A DNA stretch of 64,000 nt, from contig JAFVBB010000010.1 of the NCBI GenBank assembly GCA_017480225.1, forward strand, positions 201,752 through 265,751. Direction: 5' to 3'. This DNA is from Bacteroidales bacterium (lineage in GTDB: Bacteria > Bacteroidota > Bacteroidia > Bacteroidales > P3). The notes under the pieces were generated by a model, which worked only from the letters and a program-made list of their open reading frames with translations, was not told where the DNA came from and ran no database searches. Each line of letters begins with the position of its first letter. Positions within the stretch are counted from its first letter, which is position 1. The position numbers and the translations under genes were made by a program. Below are positions 43,046-53,187 of the stretch, one piece after another.

Positions 43046-44560
43046 TTAGTAGCCGCGTTCAAACTGCGCCCCCACCGCGCCCACAACGCCCTCGGGCACC
43101 TGGTTGTTGCTCAGCCGGCGCTCCCAGCCGTACTCCTGCCGCTCGCCGCGGGCGTTGCTGTTGAGCAGTGTGTAGTAGCCGGAGCGGAACTGGTCCCAGA
43201 AGAGGAAGACGCGGTTCTTGTCGTCGCCCAATATCTGGTTGTAGCGCCACAGCTGGTAGGGCAAGTAGAAAGCCTGGTTGGGCGAGCCGTCGCCAGTCCT
43301 TTCAATCTTGTTGCCGATGTCGGTCATCGAGCCCGCGTTGTACATGTTGCCCTGTGCGTGGCCCATCACGGCGAAGTTCTTCTCGTCGCGGATGTAGTCG
43401 GGCGGGCCGTACTGCAGGTACACCCTCCCGCGGTCGGTCATGATGCCGCGCGTCATCGGGAAGCTGAAGTGCTCCTGCACGTAGTCTATGCGCTCCTTGT
43501 AGGCCAGCCATTTCGACTCGGCGTTGAGCCTGTCGCGGCTCACCCAGAAGTTGTACAGGAAGGCCTGCTTGGCCTCAACGCCGGGATGCCCAGCCACCTC
43601 GCGCGCGCTGCGCCGCTCCTGCTCGCTGGCTATCGGGTAGAGAGCGTCGAGGTAGAGGTTCAGCTCGGCCTCGTCGGTGTAACGACCCACGAAGGTGGTG
43701 GCGAAGTCGCTGATGCCCATCGGCTTCACGCCAGGGTTGGAGCGGAAGAACGGAAGGCGGCGGAAGAGCATCGTCTGGCCGTCGCGGTTGCGCAGCTCGA
43801 CCACGAGGTTGTAGTTGCCCGACGGCAGCTCGCTGATGTCCACGCTGCCCAGCACCGGCACCGTGGCCGCGGGCGTCTTGCGCGAGGCGCGCTGCGTCGT
43901 CTCCACGCGGAAGCCCGTCTCGCGCTCCTCGACGTAGGCCATGGCCACGAAAGCGTCGCCGCCAACCTCGCGGTCAATGTTGTACACCTCGTAGTAGTAG
44001 TTCAGCTCGGACATGCTCTCGGGTATGAAGTCGTCGATGTAGGGCTCCAGGTCGTAGCCTCCGCGCGAGATCATGCCCTGCCTTGTGGTGGGCTTCACCG
44101 AGGCGATGAGCTGCAGGTTCGACAGCGCGGGCTGGTTCCTGTCGTAGGCCACCACCACCTTCTCGTTGACCACCAGCGGCTTGGAATCGGTGCCGAGGTC
44201 ACGCATGGAGATGTCGAGGTCGTAGATGCCGTTTTGCGCCGCGAAGCGCTGCACGTCGAGGATGTTGAACCCCACCGAGTCGGGCGAGGGCACAACCGGG
44301 GTGGACAGGGTGTACTTCTTCACGAAGCACACCGAGTCGGCCTGCCGCAGCAGCAGCGTCACCTCGGCCTCGGCCTTGTAGCCGCCGCCCGGCTGCTCGG
44401 CGAACTGCATGGTCCACGCGTCGAAAAGCAGCCGCGTCTCCACATACGGCGTGTTGTCCGACGTGCGGAAGAAAGTGCCATAGTCGAACATCGCCTGCAT
44501 CTGCGCCCAGGCTCCGCCGCACAGCGTCAGGGCCACGATGGCCATAATAGTCCTTCTCAT
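43046..44560 (-). CDS. GWxTD domain-containing exported protein
   Basis: 504 residues from MRRTIMAIVALTLCGGAWAQ at 44560, a signal peptide; the frame extends upstream without such features. The C-terminal domain fits GWxTD (TIGR04514-like): FLYNFWVSRDRLNAESKW, YVQEHFSFPMTRGIMTDRGR, VYLQYGPPDYI; here the name-giving GWxTD segment reads FWVSRD. Family members are Bacteroidetes envelope proteins of unknown function. The middle region has beta-rich segments (VLGSVDISELPSGNYNLVVE). It heads an operon with an LpxL-type acyltransferase and a glycosyltransferase. Confidence 0.82.
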   Translation of the reverse strand: MRRTIMAIVALTLCGGAWAQMQAMFDYGTFFRTSDNTPYVETRLLFDAWTMQFAEQPGGGYKAEAEVTLLLRQADSVCFVKKYTLSTPVVPSPDSVGFNILDVQRFAAQNGIYDLDISMRDLGTDSKPLVVNEKVVVAYDRNQPALSNLQLIASVKPTTRQGMISRGGYDLEPYIDDFIPESMSELNYYYEVYNIDREVGGDAFVAMAYVEERETGFRVETTQRASRKTPAATVPVLGSVDISELPSGNYNLVVELRNRDGQTMLFRRLPFFRSNPGVKPMGISDFATTFVGRYTDEAELNLYLDALYPIASEQERRSAREVAGHPGVEAKQAFLYNFWVSRDRLNAESKWLAYKERIDYVQEHFSFPMTRGIMTDRGRVYLQYGPPDYIRDEKNFAVMGHAQGNMYNAGSMTDIGNKIERTGDGSPNQAFYLPYQLWRYNQILGDDKNRVFLFWDQFRSGYYTLLNSNARGERQEYGWERRLSNNQVPEGVVGAVGAQFERGY

Positions 44561-45026
44561 CGCTTTGTTGTTTTGCCATGCAAACGCGCGCCGCGCCGAA
44601 TTATTGTGCGCACGGCTCACATATTTTGGCCCGTGCCGCCCCGGCCGGGGTGAGAACGCCGCGTCAATCACTGATGAAATACTGCCCAAGAACTACCCAT
44701 CTCCTACTCATGCAGGTGTTGATTAGTAGTTGATTAGTAGTTGAGTAGGAGTTGAGTAGGAGTTGGTCTATACTTAATGCTGATTTACAGCGGTTTGCAC
44801 ACTTGTATTTTACCCCCTGCCTCTGTTTTTCGCAAATTATTGGTTGTCTGAGTATTGCAAGGATGTTCTATTTCTGGCCGTCACGGGCGGGGTGCCTCGG
44901 CGCGACGCCACGAGGCCGGGCAGCACAGACGGCCGCCTGACAAACAAAAAAAGTTAAAAGCGCAATAAGTGGCGACATTTCTTGTTATAGGCACAGCAAC
45001 ACTTGAAAGGAAAACAAACTGACGAT
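44561..45026. other. Intergenic region upstream of the Bat operon
   Basis: 466 bases between divergent operons. Contains repeat family 2 copy 2 (44698-44769) and AT-rich stretches near 44800-44870 and 44940-44960. I find no clean TTTG/TAnnTTTG promoter pair for moxR and no supported ORF or tRNA. Confidence 0.55.
44698..44769 (+). repeat. 72-bp repeat family 2, copy 2
   Basis: Begins CATCTCCTACTC and ends with 11-nt direct repeats GATTAGTAGTT twice, then GAGTAGGAGTT twice, then GGTCT. It matches copy 1 (7632-7703, opposite strand) in length and in both ends, while the inner units differ. Confidence 0.78.
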
Positions 45027-46031
<1,005 letters not shown>

Positions 46032-46064
46032 CGCGACGTCGACCTACCTTGAAATCGCAGAAGA

Positions 46065-46934
46065 ATGGACGAGGACATCATAAAGCGTGTACGCAAGATT
46101 GAGATAAAGGCCCGCGGGCTGAGCCAGCAGATGTTCAGCGGCGAGTACCACTCGGCGTTCAAAGGGCGCGGAATGGCGTTCAGCGAGGTGCGCGAGTACC
46201 AGTATGGCGACGACGTGCGCAACATCGACTGGAACGTCACCGCCCGCTTGGCGCACCCCTACGTCAAGGTGTTCGAGGAGGAGCGCGAGCTGACGGTGAT
46301 GCTGCTGGTCGACGTGAGCGGCAGCGGACGCTTCGGCACACGCTCGCAGTTCAAGGAAGAGCTGGCCGCCGAGGTGGCCGCGACGCTGGCGTTCAGCGCC
46401 ATTGCCAACAACGACAAGGTGGGGCTCATCCTCTTCAGCGACCACGTGGAGCGCTTCATACCCCCGAAGAAAGGGCGCCAGCACATACTGCGCATCATTC
46501 GCGAGCTGATCACCTTCCGCCCGGAGAGCAACGGCACCGACATAGCCAGCGCCCTGGGCTACTTCCACAACATCATCAAAAAGCGCTGCACGGCGTTCCT
46601 CATCAGCGACTTCTACGACCAGGGCTACTCCGACGCGCTTAAGCTCTGCGCCAGGCGCCACGACCTGGTGGCCCTGAGGCTGGTCGACGCCGCCGAGGAG
46701 CACTGCCACAACCTGGGGCTGGTGAAGATGTACGACCCGGAAAGCAGCCGCACGCTGTGGGTCGACACCTCGAGCGCCTCGGTGCGGCGAGCCGCCGACG
46801 CACGCCACCAGGCACGCGCCGCCGAGACGGAGCGCACCATGCGCCGCTACGGCGTGGATATGGCCACGATGCGCACCGGCGAGGACTTCGTGGCGCCGCT
46901 GCGCACACTATTGAACCGAAGAAGCCAGCAATGA
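46065..46934 (+). CDS. DUF58 domain protein of the Bat operon
   Basis: 289 residues. KARGLSQQMFSGEYHSAFKG and VREYQYGDDVRNIDWNVTAR are the DUF58 core; a vWA-like fold follows with VDVSGSGRF (MIDAS-like) and FLISDFYDQGY. Partner of MoxR in the same operon, cytoplasmic. It overlaps the next gene by 4 bases (ATGA). Confidence 0.92.
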   Translation: MDEDIIKRVRKIEIKARGLSQQMFSGEYHSAFKGRGMAFSEVREYQYGDDVRNIDWNVTARLAHPYVKVFEEERELTVMLLVDVSGSGRFGTRSQFKEELAAEVAATLAFSAIANNDKVGLILFSDHVERFIPPKKGRQHILRIIRELITFRPESNGTDIASALGYFHNIIKKRCTAFLISDFYDQGYSDALKLCARRHDLVALRLVDAAEEHCHNLGLVKMYDPESSRTLWVDTSSASVRRAADARHQARAAETERTMRRYGVDMATMRTGEDFVAPLRTLLNRRSQQ

Positions 46935-47818
46935 TTAGAACAAGCAGAACAGCAACCCTGATACTGGCCGCCGTGTGCCTGCTGGCGCTGCCCGCCCTGG
47001 CGGGGGCGCAGACGCGCGCCGTGCTGGCCGACGACACCATAGCGCTGGGCGACCAGACGACGCTCACCATGGGCGGCAGCGGGCAGCTGCCGTCGGCCGA
47101 GCAGCTGTCGCAGGACGGTGTGCTGGCCCTGTCGCAGAGCTTCGACACCGCCACCGGCGAGATGCTCACGCTGATCACCAGCTTTGAGCCGGGCGAGCAC
47201 TGGCTGCGCCTGCCCGACGGCGACTCGCTGCCGCTGGTGGTGACCGACGTAGAGGTTGACACCACAAGCACCGAGATACGCGACATTGCGCCGCTGCGCC
47301 GCGTACCCTACACCTTCTGGGAGATATTCCGCTGGGTGCTGCTGGCCCTGCTGGTGGCTGCCGTGGCGTTTGGCATATGGTGGTACGCCACCCACCGCCA
47401 GCACGTGCAGCAGGCACTGGGGCTTGCCGAGAAGCCTGACACACGCACCCCCTTCGAGCGTGCCAGCGACAGCATGGCGCGCCTGCGCGACACAAAGCTG
47501 TGGCAGGCAGGCCACGTGAAGGAATACTACACCGAACTCACCGACATCGTGCGCCGCTTCATTGAGGAGAGCACCGACGTGCACGCCACCGACATGACCA
47601 GCGACGAGACGCTGGCAGCAGTGGCATCCCTGGCCGACACGGCACCGCTGCGCGAGCTCTTCGTCCTGGCCGACCTGGTGAAGTTCGCCAAGCGCGAGCC
47701 CCTGCCCCACGAGCACGAGGGCGCCATGGACAAGGCCGCGCTCTATGTGCGCAACCTTTGGGAGCAAGTGAAACCCGCCAGCCACGACACCGGAAAGGAG
47801 GCGGACGGCAATGAATAA
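46931..47818 (+). CDS. Bat-operon membrane protein (DUF4381-like)
   Basis: 295 residues. Signal peptide MIRTSRTATLILAAVCLLALPALAGAQ is cut here to its core, LAAVCLLALPALAGA; a periplasmic part follows, then one membrane segment around WEIFRWVLLALLVAAVAF (about 135-155) and a cytoplasmic helical tail with WQAGHVKEYYTELTDIVRRF. That topology and place between DUF58 and batA are typical of the unnamed third gene in these operons. Probably part of the membrane complex of Bat proteins. Starts on the ATG overlapping the DUF58 stop; ends inside batA by 8 bases. Confidence 0.8.
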   Translation: MIRTSRTATLILAAVCLLALPALAGAQTRAVLADDTIALGDQTTLTMGGSGQLPSAEQLSQDGVLALSQSFDTATGEMLTLITSFEPGEHWLRLPDGDSLPLVVTDVEVDTTSTEIRDIAPLRRVPYTFWEIFRWVLLALLVAAVAFGIWWYATHRQHVQQALGLAEKPDTRTPFERASDSMARLRDTKLWQAGHVKEYYTELTDIVRRFIEESTDVHATDMTSDETLAAVASLADTAPLRELFVLADLVKFAKREPLPHEHEGAMDKAALYVRNLWEQVKPASHDTGKEADGNE

Positions 47819-48803
47819 CATCAGCTTCGCCCACCCGTGGGCACTGCTGGGGCTGCTGCTGGTGCCGGCCATGGTGGCCTGGTGGCTGCTGCGCTACCGC
47901 AAGCAGGAGGCCGCCGTGCAGCATTCCGACCTCTCGCTCTTCGACAGCGCCACCCGCACACTGCGTGTGCGCCTGCGCTGGTTGCCATACGCGCTGCGCT
48001 GCGTGGCTGTGGCTGCCATGGTGGTGGCCTTGGCGCGACCGCAAAGCCAGTTGAGCCGCCAGGAGATGTCGGTCGAGGGCATAGACATCGTGATTGCCAT
48101 GGACATCAGCGGCTCGATGCGTGCCGAGGACTTCAAGCCCAACCGACTGGAGGCCGCCAAGAAGGTGGCCGCCGACTTCATACAAGGGCGCAACAATGAC
48201 CGCATGGGATTGGTGGCCTTTGCAGGAGAGGCCTTCACACAGGTGCCTCTCACGGTCGACCACCACGTGCTTCTGCAGCAGCTGGGCGCGCTAAAAAGCG
48301 GCATCGTGCGCGACGGCACAGCCCTGGGCGACGGCCTGGCCACGGCCATCAACCGCATCAAGGACAGCGAGGCCAAAAGCAAGGTGATTGTGCTGCTCAC
48401 CGACGGCGTGAACAACCAGGGCAGCGTCGACCCCCTCTCTGCCGCCGAGATAGCCAACCTCTACGGCATTCGCCTCTACACCATCGGCCTGGGCACCACC
48501 GGCAAGGCCCCGTTCCCGTTCAAAGACCAGTTTGGCCGCGTGCACTACCAAAACATAGACGTCGAGATTGACGAGCCGCTAATGAAGCAGATGTCCAGCC
48601 AGACCGACGGCGGAGTGTACTTCCGCGCCACCAACAAGAACGCACTGGTGCAGATATTCGACCAGATTGACCAAATGGAGACCAGCAAGATTGACGTGAC
48701 GCAATATGCCCAGACACGCGACGAGCAAGGCCCGCTGCTATGGCTGGCACTGGCCTGCCTGCTGGCCGAGGCGCTGGTGCGATGGGTGTGGTTCAAACTA
48801 TAA
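47811..48803 (+). CDS. batA: BatA, membrane-anchored vWA protein
   Basis: 330 residues. Two N-terminal membrane segments (PWALLGLLLVPAMVAWWLL and LPYALRCVAVAAMVVALA), a vWA domain with MIDAS DISGSM, TDGVNNQG, and a C-terminal membrane helix (LLWLALACLLAEALVRWVW). The IVIAMDISGSMRAEDFKPNR segment is the BatA/BatB family signature. Member of the aerotolerance-type complex, at the inner membrane with the vWA domain probably periplasmic or cytosolic depending on topology. Confidence 0.93.
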   Translation: MNNISFAHPWALLGLLLVPAMVAWWLLRYRKQEAAVQHSDLSLFDSATRTLRVRLRWLPYALRCVAVAAMVVALARPQSQLSRQEMSVEGIDIVIAMDISGSMRAEDFKPNRLEAAKKVAADFIQGRNNDRMGLVAFAGEAFTQVPLTVDHHVLLQQLGALKSGIVRDGTALGDGLATAINRIKDSEAKSKVIVLLTDGVNNQGSVDPLSAAEIANLYGIRLYTIGLGTTGKAPFPFKDQFGRVHYQNIDVEIDEPLMKQMSSQTDGGVYFRATNKNALVQIFDQIDQMETSKIDVTQYAQTRDEQGPLLWLALACLLAEALVRWVWFKL

Positions 48804-48818
48804 CAAGCTGAAGAGAAG

Positions 48819-49850
48819 ATGCTGCATTTCGAACATACATCATATCTGTGGCTGCTGGTGCCGGTGGCGCTGGCAGGTGTGGCATGGGCGCTGCTCAACG
48901 CCATGCAGCGTCGCAGGCTGGCCTCGTGGGCCGACAAGGGCATGTTCACCCGCCTCATACCCGACCGCTCGGGCTGGCGTCCGGCGGCAAAGATGGCACT
49001 CACGCTGCTGGGGCTCGCGCTGCTGGTTGTGGCGCTGGCCAACCCGTTGCTCGGCACACGGATGGAGAAAGGCAAACGCGCCGGCAGCGATGTGGCAATC
49101 TGCATTGACCTGAGCAACAGCATGATGGCCGAGGACATCCAGCCCAACCGCCTGGAGCGTGCCAAGCGTGTGGTGAGCAACCTGCTTGCCTCGATGGCTG
49201 GCGACCGCGTGAGCCTGGTAGCCTTTGCCGGAAGCAGCTTCATACAGATGCCGCTCACCGCCGACTACGGCGCGGCGAAACTCTTCCTCGACGACATGGA
49301 CTGCTCCATGATCAGCGAGCAGGGCACCGCCATCGGCGACGCCATTGACAAAGCCATGCGAACCCTCGGCTACGGCGACGAGGACGGAGCCTGGCAGCGC
49401 AACTCGAACCGCGCCATTGTGGTGATAAGCGACGGCGAGAACCACGAGGACGATGCTGTGGGCGCCGCCAAGGAGGCCGCCCGCGAAGGGGTGAGGGTAT
49501 GCACGGTGGGCATGGGTCTGCCCGAAGGGTCGCCCATACCAGAGAAAGGTGGCTACAAACGCGACCGACAGGGCAACGTGGTGATGACCCACCTGAACGA
49601 ACAGATGCTGATGCAGGTGGCCCAGGCAGGCAGGGGTGTCTATGTGCGCGTGGGCACGGGCACGAGCAACCTCAAGGAGGTGACAGACCTCATTGCCGGG
49701 CTTGACAAGGAGGAGTACTCCGAGGCACAGTTCGCCGCCTACGAGAGCCGCTACATGTACCCACTGGCAGCCGGACTGGTGTGCCTGCTGCTCGAGGTGC
49801 TGATATTCGAGCGCCGCAACCGCAAGTTCAACATTGACCGCATAATATGA
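48819..49850 (+). CDS. batB: BatB, membrane-anchored vWA protein
   Basis: 343 residues, paralogue of BatA. N-terminal membrane segments YLWLLVPVALAGVAWALL and ALTLLGLALLVVALANPLL, vWA MIDAS DLSNSM with MAEDIQPNRLERAKR, VVISDGENHEDD, and a final membrane segment YPLAAGLVCLLLEVLIF. It overlaps batC by 4 bases. BatA and BatB are thought to act together with the TPR proteins BatC and BatE. Confidence 0.93.
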   Translation: MLHFEHTSYLWLLVPVALAGVAWALLNAMQRRRLASWADKGMFTRLIPDRSGWRPAAKMALTLLGLALLVVALANPLLGTRMEKGKRAGSDVAICIDLSNSMMAEDIQPNRLERAKRVVSNLLASMAGDRVSLVAFAGSSFIQMPLTADYGAAKLFLDDMDCSMISEQGTAIGDAIDKAMRTLGYGDEDGAWQRNSNRAIVVISDGENHEDDAVGAAKEAAREGVRVCTVGMGLPEGSPIPEKGGYKRDRQGNVVMTHLNEQMLMQVAQAGRGVYVRVGTGTSNLKEVTDLIAGLDKEEYSEAQFAAYESRYMYPLAAGLVCLLLEVLIFERRNRKFNIDRII

Positions 49851-50602
49851 AACAACTGCTCCTGACACTAACCCTTGCCGCCATGGCCACAGCCGCCAAT
49901 GGGCAGTCGCTTCGCGGACAGTTGCGGCAGGGCAACCGCGACTACGACAAGCAACGCTACGAGCAGGCCGAGACAGCCTACCGCCACGCACTGCAAAGCG
50001 ACAGCACCGACAGCCGGGGCAACTACAACCTCGGCTCGAGTCTCTACCGCCAGGAGAAGTATGCCGAGGCCGACTCATTCTACAGGCGTGCCCTACAGTC
50101 GCCATCGCTCACCGGCAAACAGCGAGCCATGACACTCCACAATGAGGGCAACGCCCTGCTGAAAGCGGCCATGCAAAGCGGCGACCAGTCGCAGCAAAGC
50201 CTGCAGCAAGCCATCGGCTGCTACCAGGAGGCGCTCAAGCTCGACCCGAAGAACGACGACACACGCTACAACCTGGCCTATGCCCGCAGGCTGCTGCAAC
50301 AGCAACAGAACAGCGGCGGAGGCGGCAACAATCAGCAGCAACAGCAGAACAAAGACAACAAGGACAACAACCAGAACGGCGACAACGACAAACAGCAACA
50401 ACAGCAGCAACAGCAACAACAGCAGGACGGCGACGGGAACGACCGGCAGCAGCAGAACCAGCAGCGCCAGCCCGACCAGCAGCAGGTGAAAGACGCCGAG
50501 CGGCTGCTTGAGGCTGTGAAAAACAACGAGCGGCAGACGCTGCGCGACAAGCAGAAGGCAGCGCAGAAAGTCCACTCACAAAAAACCGACAAGGACTGGT
50601 AG
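49847..50602 (+). CDS. batC: BatC, TPR protein with Gln/Asn-rich tail
   Basis: 251 residues. Signal-like start MKQLLLTLTLAAMATAANGQ, then TPR repeats (RDYDKQRYEQAETAYRHAL, GNYNLGSSLYRQEKYAEADS, CYQEALKLDPKNDDTRYNLA). Residues about 160-215 are almost only Gln, Asn, Asp, Gly and Lys, including an 11-Gln run, then a charged helix. The low-complexity linker is coded by CAGCAA-type triplets and is prone to length change. The batD ATG follows directly after its stop. Confidence 0.9.
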   Translation: MKQLLLTLTLAAMATAANGQSLRGQLRQGNRDYDKQRYEQAETAYRHALQSDSTDSRGNYNLGSSLYRQEKYAEADSFYRRALQSPSLTGKQRAMTLHNEGNALLKAAMQSGDQSQQSLQQAIGCYQEALKLDPKNDDTRYNLAYARRLLQQQQNSGGGGNNQQQQQNKDNKDNNQNGDNDKQQQQQQQQQQQDGDGNDRQQQNQQRQPDQQQVKDAERLLEAVKNNERQTLRDKQKAAQKVHSQKTDKDW

Positions 50603-52411
50603 ATGAAACGAACAATAATCGCATTACTCCTGGCCGTCGCGGCGACGGTATGCGCCCAGCAGATCAGGGTGCAAGCTCCGGGCAGCGTCTACGAGGGCGA
50701 CATCTTCACCGTGCGCTTTGTGGTCGACGCACACGCCAGCGACTTCAAAGGGCCGTCGTTCAAAGGCTTCACCCGAAGGAACGGCCCCAATCAAAGCAGC
50801 TCGTCCAGCTACAGCGTCGTCAACGGCAAGGCAACCTCGTCTGTGCAGACCTCTTTCTCATACACCATTGCGGCCAACGAGGTCGGGACATTCACCATAG
50901 ACGAGGCCACATGCACGGTCGACAAGAAGAAGCTGGCCAGCAAACCATTCACCATCACCGTGCAGAAGGCCGACCCCAACCGCAGGCAGCAGGCACAGCA
51001 GCGCGGAGCGGCACAAGGGCAGAGCCTTCCGCAAGACCAGCAGCCACAGCAGATTGACGAGCAAAGCCTCTTCGCCCGCACCACCGTGAGCAACAGCCAC
51101 CCCTACCAGGGCGAGCAGATAATAGTGACCTACAAGATATACACCCAGGTGCCGCTGTCGCAGTATAACATCGACAAGTTGCCGGGCAACCGCGGCTTTT
51201 GGGCGGAAGATTTGAGCGAGGGCACACAGGTCAAGCAATACAGCGAGAGCCTCAATGGCCGCAACTACGAGGTGGCCGAGATACGTCGCGGCGCACTCTT
51301 CGCGCAGCAAAGCGGCAAGCTCACCATCGAGCCTTTAGACCTTGAGGTGCTTGCCATGGTGCAACGCCAGCGCAGGCGCACAGGCACCATCTGGGACCTC
51401 TTCGACGACCCCTTCTTCAACGCGGCGCAGGCTGTGCAGAGGCCACTTTCCACCAACCGCGTCACTGTCGACGTCAAGCCCCTGCCGCCGTCGCCCGACG
51501 GCTTCACTGGCGCCGTGGGCCGCTTCGAGGTGAGCGGCGGGCTGACCCTCGACCGCGTGAAGGCCAACGAGGCTGTGAGCTACAAACTGACAGTCAGCGG
51601 TCCGGGCAACCTCATGCTCATCGGCGCACCCGCGCCCGACTTCCCTCAGGCCTTTGAGGTCTACGACCCGCAGACCAGCGACGCCATACGCCGGGGCGAG
51701 GGCGGCGTGGGCGGAAGCCGCACCTTCGAGTGGGTGCTCATCCCGCGCAGCCAGGGCACGTTCACCGTGCCGCAACTCGACTTCGTGTACTTCGACCCGC
51801 AGGCCGGACACTACATCACCAAGAGCATCGCCGCGCAGACCATCGAGGTGGATCAGGGCAGCGGCCATGCCGCCACGGCCTCCTTCGGCAAGGACGACGT
51901 GCGCCGCCTGGCCGAGGACATCAACTTCATACACCCCGTCAAGTCGCTGCGCCGCGCGCCCGGAAGCCACGGTGCGCCGGCGCTCTTCTGGCTGGCGCTG
52001 GCAGCCATGGCAGCCGTCACGGCCGTCGTCCTGCTGCTGAGCCGCCGCCACAGGCAGGCCATGGGCGACGAGCAGGGACGACGCCGCAAGCGCGCCGTCA
52101 GCCTGGCACGCAAACGCCTGCGCCGCGCCGAGGGGCTGCTGCGCTCGGGCGACGACAACGCCTTCTACGAGGAGATCTACCGCGCCATATGGGGCTGCCT
52201 GGCCGACAAGTACAGCATCGAGCCCGCCCGCCTCAACCGCGAGACGGTGACCGCCTGCCTCGTTGAAAAGGGCGTGCCTGCCGAGAGGCAGGAGGCCATC
52301 ATGAAGGTGCTGCGCGACGTCGACATGGCGCGCTTCGCCCCGGGCGACGCCCACGCGCAGATGCAGTCCATCTACGACGAGGCCCTGCAAACCATTGTTT
52401 CACTCGACTAA
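50603..52411 (+). CDS. batD: BatD, oxygen-tolerance family exported protein
   Basis: 602 residues. Signal peptide MKRTIIALLLAVAATVCAQQ, then Ig-like beta domains: VYEGDIFTVRFVVDA, SQSYTIAANEVGTFTIDEAT-type strand pairs, SNSHPYQGEQIIVTYKIYT, VGRFEVSGGLTLDRVKANEA. Near residue 460 comes a membrane helix (FWLALAAMAAVTAVVLLL), then a cytosolic helical tail. This is the BatD layout. An Arg/Gln-rich insert near 130-150 is low complexity. Ends 9 bases before batE. Confidence 0.93.
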   Translation: MKRTIIALLLAVAATVCAQQIRVQAPGSVYEGDIFTVRFVVDAHASDFKGPSFKGFTRRNGPNQSSSSSYSVVNGKATSSVQTSFSYTIAANEVGTFTIDEATCTVDKKKLASKPFTITVQKADPNRRQQAQQRGAAQGQSLPQDQQPQQIDEQSLFARTTVSNSHPYQGEQIIVTYKIYTQVPLSQYNIDKLPGNRGFWAEDLSEGTQVKQYSESLNGRNYEVAEIRRGALFAQQSGKLTIEPLDLEVLAMVQRQRRRTGTIWDLFDDPFFNAAQAVQRPLSTNRVTVDVKPLPPSPDGFTGAVGRFEVSGGLTLDRVKANEAVSYKLTVSGPGNLMLIGAPAPDFPQAFEVYDPQTSDAIRRGEGGVGGSRTFEWVLIPRSQGTFTVPQLDFVYFDPQAGHYITKSIAAQTIEVDQGSGHAATASFGKDDVRRLAEDINFIHPVKSLRRAPGSHGAPALFWLALAAMAAVTAVVLLLSRRHRQAMGDEQGRRRKRAVSLARKRLRRAEGLLRSGDDNAFYEEIYRAIWGCLADKYSIEPARLNRETVTACLVEKGVPAERQEAIMKVLRDVDMARFAPGDAHAQMQSIYDEALQTIVSLD

Positions 52412-52420
52412 CGCCCACTC

Positions 52421-53164
52421 ATGAAAAAGACCCTCCTTCTGACCATACTGCTGGCCGTGGCTGCCACCGCCGCCGCCAGCCCCGCCGACGAGGCGGCAGC
52501 CCTCTACAGCCAGTCGCGCTACGGCGAGGCCCTCGACCTCTACCTGGGCCTGCTCGGCGAGGGCTACGGCACAGCCGAACTCTACTACAACATCGGCAAC
52601 ACCTACTACCGCATGGACAGCCTGGGGCGAGCCATACTCTTCTACCGCCGCGCCCTGGCGCTGAAGCCCGGCATGGACGACGCGCGCCAGAACCTGGCGC
52701 TGGCCGAGAGCCGCACCGTGGACCGCATCACCCCCCTGCCCCGCCCCTTCCTTGCCTCGTGGGCCGACGCGCTGCTTGCGGGCGTGAGCCCCGCCACCTG
52801 GCGCCTGGCCACCCTGCTGCTGGCCGCCCTGCTCTGCGCCGCGCTGGTCGTCATGAGGCTGGGCTCACGGCGCGGGCTGCGCAAGGCGGCGCTGATTGTG
52901 GCTGCCGTCGCCGCGCTGCTCTTCGCGGCCGCACTGGCCCTGAGCCTCGCCACGGCCTCACGCCGCGACGCCCGCCGCGACGCCGTGGTGCTGCCGCAGA
53001 GCGTGGCCGTGAAGAGCTCGCCCAGCCAGCAGGGCACCGACGTGATGATACTGCACGAGGGCACCCTGCTCACCGTCACCGACTCGCTCTCCGGCTGGTA
53101 CAAGACCCGCCTGGCCGACGGCTCGACCGGCTGGTGCCCGGCGCAGGCCATTGAACGCATATGA
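52421..53164 (+). CDS. batE: BatE, TPR and SH3-like membrane protein
   Basis: 247 residues. Signal peptide (LLLTILLAVAATAAASPADE), TPR repeats ALYSQSRYGEALDLYLGLLG and LYYNIGNTYYRMDSLGRAIL, two membrane helices near 120-175, and an SH3b-like C-terminus (VVLPQSVAVKSSPSQQGTDV, GWYKTRLADGSTGWCPAQAI). Matches BatE. It ends 4 bases into the next reading frame's first possible start (53161), although the WG-repeat protein more likely starts at 53188. Confidence 0.9.
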   Translation: MKKTLLLTILLAVAATAAASPADEAAALYSQSRYGEALDLYLGLLGEGYGTAELYYNIGNTYYRMDSLGRAILFYRRALALKPGMDDARQNLALAESRTVDRITPLPRPFLASWADALLAGVSPATWRLATLLLAALLCAALVVMRLGSRRGLRKAALIVAAVAALLFAAALALSLATASRRDARRDAVVLPQSVAVKSSPSQQGTDVMILHEGTLLTVTDSLSGWYKTRLADGSTGWCPAQAIERI

Positions 53165-53187
53165 CACCAACCCATAAAGCCGCTGCC

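Noticed and set aside
50280-50500. CAG/CAA-rich tract in batC as a non-coding microsatellite
   Set aside because: It stays in frame and codes the Gln/Asn linker of BatC; flanking TPR and helix continue on both sides.
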